From Streptomyces taklimakanensis (GTDB lineage Bacteria; Actinomycetota; Actinomycetes; Streptomycetales; Streptomycetaceae), in NCBI RefSeq assembly GCF_009709575.1, contig NZ_WIXO01000002.1, positions 101,817 to 165,816 on the forward strand: a stretch of 64,000 nt of DNA. The letters run 5' to 3'. A program made the position numbers and the translations under genes. The notes below the pieces were generated by a model. The model did no database searches, had not been told where the DNA came from, and saw only the letters and a program-made list of their open reading frames with translations. Positions 57,339 to 64,000 of this stretch are shown piece after piece. The stretch's first letter is position 1. Each line of letters starts with the position of its first letter.

Positions 57339-57699
57339 GGATGTCCTTTCGCTGGTGGTCGGCGGTTGGCCGGATGCGGGGCGTACCACGGCACGCGAGC
57401 CGGGGAACGTCCCTCCCTCTACACGACCCGCAACCTACCCAGCCCCTCTGACAGGCCGCCGGCCATCCGCACACCGCCGCGCCCCGGTCGCCTCGCCGAC
57501 CCCCTCCACCGGACGAAGCCCGCGCACACGGGGCGGACCCAACAGAGCTCCCACCGAGGACCGGCCCGTCGACGACCTCATGACGGGGAGGCCGGTGCGG
57601 TGCTGTCCTGGCCTGCCGCCCGTGGCCCGCGGGGCGTGCCGCGCCCCCGTAGCCACGCCGACAGCCCCCCGGAGAAGGGCGAGGGGGGTACCGGCCGAC

Positions 57700-57936
57700 G
57701 TACACGCCGCTCCGACCGTCCTTGCCCACCGCGACCCCACCCACGACGGAACCCTCCGCCTGGACCTCCACGGTGCCAAGCTCCCCGGAGCCAAACTCAC
57801 GCTCATGAGCGCCGCGAGTCGGGAATCAGAACTGACCCCCGGCAGGGCGGACTTGTCCGGCACGGACCCGAGCGGCGCAATTCTCGTCGGTGCACAACGC
57901 ATCTGTCCGTACCGGCCGGACTTCCCGACCGGCTGA
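57700..57936 (+). pseudogene. Pentapeptide-repeat-like remnant
   Basis: One frame reads DLHGAKLPGAKL, then after ~20 residues RADLSGTDPSGAILVGAQ, matching the A(D/N)LxG spacing of pentapeptide-repeat proteins. There is no clear start or ribosome site and the repeats are few and degenerate, so it is at best a decayed fragment. The rest of the 57,339-58,007 gap shows nothing. Confidence 0.35.
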
Positions 57937-58007
57937 CCCACACAGGGAGCGGGGCCGGTCCGCACCGATCCCGCGTTCGAAGGCGATCGGGCGGGAACGG
58001 TGCGGCT

Positions 58008-58451
58008 TCACATGTCGTACCGCGTCGTCAGCAGCGCGAGAACGGCCGTCAGGAGCACCGCGGACAGGAAACCGACGATCCAGACCACCGTGAGCCGATC
58101 GGGCTCGATCTCGACGCCGGAGTTCTGCCGCTGGGCGATGTAGTGCCTGAGCACCCGGGCGCGGACGGGGAAGAGGGCGATCGGGAGGGAGACGAACGCG
58201 ACGCTGTACAGGAACAGCAGTTCCGGCACCGGTTCGGACCGCAGCAGGTTGATCGCCAGGACAACGGCGGCGAACACGGGAGTCAGGACGTAGAACGCCC
58301 GCCTTTTCCACCTGCTCTGCTGCTTCCACGCGCTCCGTGACGCGCCCGGGAGCCTCATGCTGTCGACCAGCGCCCGCACACCGAGCATGAAGAACGCCGT
58401 CGCCGCGAGTGCGATCAGCCACCAACCGGACTCGGGAATCGAGAACAGCAT
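58008..58451 (-). CDS. Small integral membrane protein
   Basis: 147 residues with four membrane helices (around WWLIALAATAFFMLGV, FYVLTPVFAAVVLAINLL, LLFLYSVAFVSLPIALF and VVWIVGFLSAVLLTAVLALL). The ATG has GGGAGGAAG upstream. No family recognised, no enzymatic motif. Confidence 0.75.
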   Translation of the reverse strand: MLFSIPESGWWLIALAATAFFMLGVRALVDSMRLPGASRSAWKQQSRWKRRAFYVLTPVFAAVVLAINLLRSEPVPELLFLYSVAFVSLPIALFPVRARVLRHYIAQRQNSGVEIEPDRLTVVWIVGFLSAVLLTAVLALLTTRYDM

Positions 58452-58570
58452 CTTCCTCCCACCATCCCTTGGTCACACGGCGACTGCTTGTCCGGTGGGC
58501 GACGCCACTTCGCCGTGTCGGCGAGCTCGTTCGGCTCGACTTCCACGCCGTCGCGCACCGTCTGCGACAT
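58415..58570 (-). CDS. Possible 51-residue small ORF
   Basis: MSQTVRDGVEVEPNELADTA and a short tail, overlapping the start of the membrane protein gene in another frame. The first 35 codons have coding-like third-position GC, but there is no clear ribosome site. Could be a real upstream gene, a gene remnant or chance. Confidence 0.25.
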   Translation of the reverse strand: MSQTVRDGVEVEPNELADTAKWRRPPDKQSPCDQGMVGGRCCSRFPSPVGG

Positions 58571-59153
58571 CTGCCGTCAGGGGCATCGTTGCACCTGCTC
58601 ATGCCGAAGATCACTGCCGGAACCGGGCAACCTTCTCGGCTCGGCGTTGCCCCCTCGGCGCGATCGAACCACGGTTGCGGGGTGTGGCGATGACGAGTAC
58701 CGCCGCCACCATCCGCTCCGTCTCCGGCGTCGGAGCACTCGGACGGGCATCGAGCGTGGCCGAGCACCGCGCTGCCGGCTGGTCGTGCTTGTCGGGTGCG
58801 CGATTCGGCCCGCTTCTTCTTCGGTGAACGGCATGTTGGAATATTGAACATGAAGGAAATTTTCTATGCCCTCCGGGAGGCTTTTACCTTTCGAGTCGCT
58901 TTGCCTCGGTGTGGGCGAGGAAATATCCCTCCGCTCGCCCGTGCGCTAATAGCAGAAATCTGACCGACCAAAGGTTTTTCCTTGATCGGAGCGGCGGCTG
59001 CGAAGCTTCCGAAAAGACTTTCCCTGCGCGTTTTCCTTTAACTCACAGGAGTGAAAGAGTGTTTCGCGCCGTGGGGGTGGTGGATATCCTCAAAATGTGC
59101 GACCCGGGAAAGGTGTGCGCACGGCACCCACTCTCGCGAAAAAGGGGAAGAGA
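58571..59153. other. Intergenic region (~580 bp)
   Basis: No convincing gene. The right half (58,840-59,060) is markedly A/T-richer and probably contains the promoter for the secreted protein that follows; no specific boxes are assigned. Confidence 0.4.
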
Positions 59154-59672
59154 ATGCTCGGCAACAAGAAGGCAACTGTGATCTTCGGGGCGGCGGCCCT
59201 GGCTCTTGCCGGCCTGATGGGACCGGCAGGCCACGCGAACGCGGACCCGTGGGAACCCAACGGCCAGGAATTCCGCGCCTACAACGTGAGCGTGGAACAG
59301 TACCTGGACTCCGACGGCTCCGGGGACAACGTGATCACCTATCCGCCCGTGGGAAGCAACCATCAGGTGTGGGTCGAGAAGAACCCTTCGGGCAACACCT
59401 TCCAGCTCACGACCCTGGCACGCCCCACCGAGTGCGCCAAGGCACCGACGACCCTCGGAAAGCCCATCACCATGGTGGAGTGCGCCGACGTGCCCACCCA
59501 GCGGTGGGAGTTCGTCAGGGAAGGCGACCGGTTCATCATCCAGCGGGCCAACTCCGACGGCGAGGTGATGGCCGCCACCGGAAAGAGCTCGCCGGGTAAC
59601 CTCAAGAACGTCGTGCTGCAGAGCAGGACCGGCAGCCTCGCCCAGCGCTGGTACGTCAACCCCATCGATTGA
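59154..59672 (+). CDS. Secreted ricin-type beta-trefoil-like protein
   Basis: 172 residues, AAGGGGAAGAGA before the ATG. Signal peptide with cleavage near GHANA-DP. The mature part carries three QxW-type motifs (HQVWVE, QRWEFV, QRWYVN) spaced like a ricin-type trefoil lectin, and two Cys (TECAK, VECAD) that could pair. Probably an exported carbohydrate-binding or interaction protein. No catalytic domain. Confidence 0.75.
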   Translation: MLGNKKATVIFGAAALALAGLMGPAGHANADPWEPNGQEFRAYNVSVEQYLDSDGSGDNVITYPPVGSNHQVWVEKNPSGNTFQLTTLARPTECAKAPTTLGKPITMVECADVPTQRWEFVREGDRFIIQRANSDGEVMAATGKSSPGNLKNVVLQSRTGSLAQRWYVNPID

Positions 59673-60184
59673 CCCGAGGCGCACACCCACCGTCCCTCGA
59701 CGTGTGAGGTCACCGGTCGAGGTCCGGTGACCGGAACGTGACCCAACGGATCCGGGCCGGCAGGGAAGCACGGACATCGCCTCGGCTCCCGGAACGGCCA
59801 CGCCCCCGCGGACTGGTGTGCCTCAGCACCGTCCGCACCCTCGGTTCCGGACCCACCGGCCGACACGATCCAGTGCCTCGCCCGTAACAGCAGCCGGGCG
59901 GGGCACTCGCCATGCCCCCGCGAGGAAACCGACAAGGCAGCGGCGACAGCGAAAACACCCTGTCCGCCCTGCTCGGCTTCCTCCTCCACACAGAGGGACG
60001 AACCTGCGCCTGGTCGATGCCCATCCGTACCGAGGGAGAACGACTCCCTGCAACGGGCCGCTCGTTCACACCTGTAGGGCTTCACGCTCACCGATGTGTG
60101 TTCCACCAGGGCAAGGCTTCGTCGCGGCCGCGGCCGCGACGAAGCACGCTACGGCCGGTCTTCCGCACCACCCGTTACAGACCC
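59673..60184. other. Intergenic region (~510 bp)
   Basis: Between convergent genes. Open frames exist but lack ribosome sites and coding character. An inverted repeat GTCGCGGCCGCGGCCGCGAC (60120-60139) may help terminate the flanking genes. Confidence 0.4.
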
Positions 60185-60790
60185 TCAGCGCGGGGTGCCG
60201 ACGATCTGGGTCCACCAGGTCTCGCCTCGGCCGTGGGCCAGGCCCACCCCCACATCCCGGTAGCCGCAGTCGAGGATGATGCGCCGGTGCGGCGTGCTGT
60301 CCATCCAGGCATCGACGACCGAGGAAGCGTCCGGATGGCCGTGAGCGAGGGTCTCCCCCGCCTGCCGCCAGGCGTATCCCGCCTCCATCAAACGCTCCCG
60401 CAAGGACGCCCTCCCCGGCCCATGATGGGAGAGAGCGTTGTTCTTCTCCATGAACTCGCTGTGGTCCTGAGCCGCCTCGTCAAGGACCCGATGCGAAGCG
60501 AGGGGACGGCACCCGGCCTCTGTCCGCAAGTCATTGACCAAGCGGACCACCTCACCTCGTACACCCGTCACGGCCGGTACGGCCGACACCGCGACGTGCC
60601 CACGCGACACAAGCTGCACCCGGGACGCCTCAGAACCTGCGCTGACAATCCGATGTTCGCCGGTATCCGCGTCCGCGGAGACCGCGGACGCGGCAACCAC
60701 GACCGCTGCAGCAGCACCCCTCGCGAGAGATCGTCCGAGGAGAACCGCGAGTCCGCACTCCGATGGCTTCTTGCTTCGCTCTCGCCTCAT
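60185..60790 (-). CDS. Secreted CAP-domain protein (YkwD/SCP type)
   Basis: 201 residues from the ATG at 60790 (a start 57 bases upstream is also open). N-terminal basic stretch and hydrophobic segment (AAAAVVVAASAV) act as signal peptide. The CAP domain shows VVRLVNDLRTEAGCRPL, DHSEFMEKNNALSHHGPG, GETLAHGH and DSTPHRRIILD with the conserved His and Glu residues. Extracellular; CAP proteins have varied and often unknown activities in bacteria. Confidence 0.85.
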   Translation of the reverse strand: MRRERSKKPSECGLAVLLGRSLARGAAAAVVVAASAVSADADTGEHRIVSAGSEASRVQLVSRGHVAVSAVPAVTGVRGEVVRLVNDLRTEAGCRPLASHRVLDEAAQDHSEFMEKNNALSHHGPGRASLRERLMEAGYAWRQAGETLAHGHPDASSVVDAWMDSTPHRRIILDCGYRDVGVGLAHGRGETWWTQIVGTPR

Positions 60791-61261
60791 ATCAGTCCCG
60801 TCACGGGTGGATAATCCATCTTTCGCGCGCGAAAAATCCCCACGCACCCGCAGCCATTATCAAAGGGGGGCCCGCCTCGGTGAAAGTTGTGAGGAAAGGC
60901 GCGCGGTGTACTCCGATGCAGCAGTGCAAAAAATTACCTCACCCGAGCATCGAACCGACCCGAAAGGCGCGTTTAAGCGAACCCTGGCATGTGCTTCACG
61001 CGAGGAGGTGAAAGCAAGAAGCACTGCACACACTCCCCAATCGAAACGACCGGCTTCCGTCGAGCCACGAACGGCACCACACTCCATGTCCGCGGAAGAC
61101 TCAGCGGACAGGACCGCTCCTTGTGGAGATTTTCACTCCGGAATTGTTCCAGCCGGCCACCGCCGATGTCTGCCGACGGTGGTTGGACCGTATGCGGTCG
61201 GTATGGAGCCCGGTGAGCGGAAACCGAGGAGCAGACCAGGGGCGACGCGCCCTTCCCTGCG
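60791..61261. other. Intergenic region (~470 bp)
   Basis: Locally lower in GC around 60,830-61,010. It should include the promoter of the CAP-domain gene. No gene is supported. Confidence 0.4.
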
Positions 61262-62078
61262 TCACAGCGCTCCGAGTTCCTTCAGTGCTTTGGTTCGCTG
61301 GTGGGGGAGTCGGGGTTGTCGTTGACGTTGGTTGCTGATCCAGATGCCGAGTCGGATGGGGTGCTGGTGCCCGGTCTCGTCACGGACGGTCTCGATCCAC
61401 TCGCGGGGCACCCGCACGTGTCCTTCCCGCGTCTGGTGTTGGCGGAGTGCGGCGAGGCCGCGGTCCCAGGTGCCGGCGCCGGCGGGCACGACACCGCTTG
61501 ATCGGCCAGTCCGCCCTGATCGCCCAGGGCCGGTGTGGTGGACTGGATGCCCAGGGCGGTCAGGCGTTCGCGTTGTCCGTCGGCCAGCTGCTTCCACTCG
61601 GTGCGCTGTCGGGCGAGCCAGAGTCCGACGTCCTCTCCGCCGACAGTGACGCCGGGGCGGATCTCGGCGAGGGTGGCGCTGCCGTCGATGCAGGCGCGCA
61701 CTTTGGCGTACTGCCGTTGCCAGTCGACGGTCCAGCCCTTCTCCGCCGGGCTCCAGTTCGGATCGATGACAGCGAGCCGGGCGGCCCGCTCCACCGCGCG
61801 TTGCGGGTCTTTGCCGAGCCCTTCGGGGCGGCGGCAGTTGGTCAGTGACTGACCGGTCGGCCGGTCTTCGGCCATCACCGCCGGCCGTGGCGCGCACAGC
61901 GTCCCGTGCACCGCGAAGTAGGCCCGCGCCGCGGCGAGGTTCTCCTCGAAGGCCGCGTCGGGCACCGACCACACCATCCCGGCTTCCTCCAGCAACTCCA
62001 CCCGCCACGCAGCCAGCGTCCCGGCCCGGTAAGCACGCCGCTGCTCACTGATCCACTGACCGAGCGGGAAGGAGCCGA
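61262..62078 (-). pseudogene. Telomere-type helicase, C-terminal helicase-associated repeats (fragment)
   Basis: On the minus strand the sequence from GSFPLGQWISEQRRAYRAG onward has helicase-associated (HA) repeats: AAWRVELLEEAGMVW, ENLAAARAYFAVHGTL, NWSPAEKGWTVDWQRQYAKV, GLWLARQRTEWKQLADGQ. Near 61,490 the homologous reading shifts frame and ends AGTWDRGLAALRQHQTREGH to KALKELGAL. The helicase motor domain is absent here; its beginning lies 1.2 kb away at 63.25-63.57 kb. Such large DEAD/DEAH helicases with HA repeats sit next to telomeres of Streptomyces linear replicons. Clearly non-functional. Confidence 0.75.
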
Positions 62079-62082
62079 CGCA

Positions 62083-62440
62083 GGCATCCACCGCCACCGC
62101 TGCACGCGGGTGTTGCACAGAGTGTGGCGGGAGTTCGAGACGGTCTGGCGGGCCGGTGACCAGCTCGTTCGACGGGAGACGGAGCGGGTCGGTGCGGCCA
62201 CGGTGAGCGGTGGCCTGGACATCGTGCTGGCCGGGCTCAACCCGCGGATCCGATCCGTCGGCTTCACCCCCCACATGCCCGACCTGCGGGGGCGGAGGGC
62301 CGAGCTGGGAGACCGTCGGCTGATGCTGGTCCCGATCGCCGCCGGTGCCGGTGCGTCGGTGTTCGCCTTCGACCGACCCGACACGGTTTGGATCGGCTGT
62401 CCGCTGCCCGGTCTGGGGCGGTTCTGGGCAGGGGAGTCCG
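62083..62440 (+). pseudogene. ArsR-family regulator, 5'-truncated fragment
   Basis: On the plus strand LHRVWREFETVWRAGDQLVRR, then GGLDIVLAGLNPRIRSVGF, RRLMLVPIAAGAGASVFAF and VWIGCPLPGLGRFWAG match the C-terminal part of ArsR-like regulators found in Streptomyces. The helix-turn-helix part is missing because the helicase fragment begins at the same point, and the reading frame decays after about 62,440. A rearrangement remnant. Confidence 0.55.
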
Positions 62441-62708
62441 AGCCGCCCGCCGCACCGAACGCGGCGACGCGCTGGTCGATCTACCGCTGTGACGCTGTTC
62501 CGGCACCGCGGCTGTTCAGGGGCGGCGGGAAGGGAAGGGAGGCGGTGCCTGCGCCCCGGGCCCGGGCTTTTAGAACGTGCTCTAAATGTTTGGTGTTGCC
62601 TGGTTGTCGTCCGCACACTCGAGGGGTCACTGCGGATGAGTAACGGTTCGCAGGTTTGTGACAGGCCGTGGGGTATCGGCCTGTTTGCTCTCAAGGGGGA
62701 ATGTCATC

Positions 62709-63092
62709 ATGCGCAAGCGCATCCTTGGAGTCCTTGCCACGGCTGCCGCGTTCGCCGGTGTCGTAGGGGCGGCGGCCACCCCGGCGTCCGCCGTCGCCGC
62801 GGACTTTGGACCGGCCACCGCGCCGCAGACCCAAAGCGTGGGCATCCAAGGCGGCATTGTGGAAACGTGGATCCACGGGAACATCAGGTACGGGCCGTCC
62901 ACGGACTACGCGATCCACTACACCGAGGGCGCGGGATTCGTTTCGTACGGCCTTTGTTGGAAGTACGGCGGTTGGGTCAATGCCAACGGTATCTCCCACA
63001 ACAAGTGGGTCAAGCTCTCCGACAGAGAGTGGATCTGGGGCGGCCTGCTCAAGGGCGACGAGACCGGCGGTGTCCGCAACTACTGCTCATAG
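62709..63092 (+). CDS. Small secreted SH3-like protein
   Basis: 127 residues, AAGGGGGA ribosome site. Signal peptide MRKRILGVLATAAAFAGVVG with cleavage near ASAVA. The mature part IRYGPSTDYAIHYT and HNKWVKLSDREWIWGGLL resembles bacterial SH3-type domains of small exported actinomycete proteins; two Cys could form a disulfide. It sits between two pieces of a broken helicase on the opposite strand, so it was probably brought in by the rearrangement that broke it. Confidence 0.75.
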   Translation: MRKRILGVLATAAAFAGVVGAAATPASAVAADFGPATAPQTQSVGIQGGIVETWIHGNIRYGPSTDYAIHYTEGAGFVSYGLCWKYGGWVNANGISHNKWVKLSDREWIWGGLLKGDETGGVRNYCS

Positions 63093-63245
63093 TTGACTCG
63101 TTGAGGATCCGGTACCGGGCGTTGAACGTCGCGGTGCCGGATCCGGGGAGGACCCAGGTTTGCCGGAGTGTTCGTCCGGCGGGCCTGGGCCTCTTTGGCA
63201 TGGGTGTCGGTTGGTAGGTGACGCCGTCTGGGAATCTTGAAGGTC

Positions 63246-63565
63246 AAGGCTTCCTGCGCCTCTAGGGCCTCATTGCCTTCCAGGGAGCACACCGCGACGG
63301 CGGGGCTGGTGTGGCCGGCCGCCTGCCATGCCTGGATGGTCTGGGTGAGCAGGTCCAGGGTGGGCACCATGACCAGTACCCGGCCGCGCGGCTCCAGCCT
63401 TCGGGCGGCCTCGGCCGCGATCAGGGTTTTGCCCGCCCCGGTGGCCGCCACCGCGGTGGCCCGCAACCCCTCTGCCGGCACCTGACGTCCTGCGCGGTAT
63501 TCCAACACGTGGACGATCGCGTCCACCGCTTCGGCCTGGTGCGGCCGGAGCCTGATACCCGCCAC
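63246..63565 (-). pseudogene. Telomere-type helicase, N-terminal fragment
   Basis: Begins IRLRPHQAEAVDAIVHVLE, has Walker A ATGAGKTLIAA and LVMVPTLDLLTQTIQAW (motifs I and Ia), then CSLEGNEALEAQ, after which similarity to helicases ends and an unrelated tail runs to 63,080. The motor domain's later motifs are missing. Same strand and order as the C-terminal fragment at 61.3-62.1 kb, so both come from one ancestral gene. Confidence 0.8.
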
Positions 63566-64000
63566 GAATTCCTCTCTCGTTCCTTGTCATGTTTTCCGAG
63601 CTCGGTAAACAATTCGCATGAACCGCGCGGAATCGCCGGGTGTGGGTTCCGCCTGGTTACATGTCGATGCGCGCGTGCGCGGATCTTCGCATTCTCCATC
63701 GCCTTACGCATGGAGATGTTCCTCGCCTTCCCAGGGGTGATGTGTTTTCCCGAACTCTACACAGCGATGCATCTCTGTATGTGAGGAACCCGTCAACCCG
63801 CCCTGTTCTTCGCCCCGTGACTGACCGTCACGCTCGCGGTCATCCCGCACTGTCCTTTTCCGCTATAGCCGGCCGCCCGCGCAGCGGGCCCAACTCTTGC
63901 CCACCGCGCAACCGCTGACGGTTGGCCACTTCCGCCTCATGAGGGGGTGTTCCGGGGGTGGAGCGCAGCGGAACCCCCACCCCGCCACACAGGCCCTCCA
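63566..64000. other. Subtelomeric-like hairpin region
   Basis: No supported gene. Three compact hairpins: GCCCGC-GCA-GCGGGC (63875-63889), CAACCG-CTGA-CGGTTG (63909-63924), and GGGGGTggaGC-GCA-GCggaACCCCC (63954-63978). Trinucleotide GCA loops closed by C-G are characteristic of Streptomyces telomeric palindromes. The true end is not reached in this window. Confidence 0.5.

Noticed and set aside
59818..60279. Plus-strand frame of ~150 codons after the trefoil protein
   Set aside because: His/Arg/Pro-rich with no ribosome site, and it overlaps the 3' end of the clearly coding CAP-domain gene on the other strand.

Overview
The window is high-GC actinomycete DNA, most likely Streptomyces: strong third-position GC, GTG starts, GTGA/ATGA start-stop overlaps, SARP- and LuxR-type regulators, an acyl-CoA carboxylase epsilon subunit, DrrAB-like exporters, and a right end that resembles the terminal region of a linear replicon.

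Bases 1 to about 36,150 (probably on to 51,670) form a hybrid NRPS / highly reducing type II PKS cluster. At the left are the 3' part of one NRPS (A-T-E, phenylalanine-type pocket) and a second NRPS with order C-T / C-A(dead)-T / C-A-T-TE. Two modules of the second NRPS have no working adenylation domain. Two separate A-T proteins follow, with threonine-like and asparagine-like pockets; the final cis A domain reads as serine. The predicted tail D-Phe-Thr-Asn-Ser is the tail of the cinnamoyl lipodepsipeptide WS9326A. A type II thioesterase, an SDR, a ferredoxin-reductase-like flavoprotein and an alpha/beta hydrolase accompany the NRPS genes.

A second gene block (21,005-32,931) encodes the acyl cap machinery: two ACPs, four ketosynthase-like proteins (two with a full Cys-His-His triad, two without the Cys), a FabG-type ketoreductase, two FabZ-like dehydratases with complementary active-site residues, a double-hotdog protein, a DsbA/HCCA-type isomerase and a phytoene-dehydrogenase-like oxidase. 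Together these fit a polyene that is isomerised, cyclised and oxidised to an aromatic (cinnamoyl) ring. A YbaK-type deacylase, a DrrAB-like ABC exporter and a LuxR regulator close this block.

Bases 36,400-51,670 hold supporting and flanking genes: a SARP/NB-ARC regulator, acyl-CoA carboxylase beta and epsilon subunits (malonyl-CoA supply), a polyprenyl diphosphate synthase, an MMPL transporter, a UbiB-like kinase, an IclR regulator, a frameshifted FabD, twin LuxR regulators and an Sfp-type phosphopantetheinyl transferase.

From 51,800 the character changes. Two winged-helix replication/maintenance-type proteins, a palindrome-rich partly AT-rich gap and a parA-parB operon look like a plasmid replication and partition module. 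Beyond it lie secreted or membrane proteins, a telomere-type helicase gene broken into pieces with an ArsR-family fragment and a small secreted protein between them, and terminal hairpins with GCA loops. The parsimonious reading is that the cluster lies near one end of a linear plasmid or chromosome arm. No tRNA, rRNA, CRISPR array or intact insertion sequence was seen.
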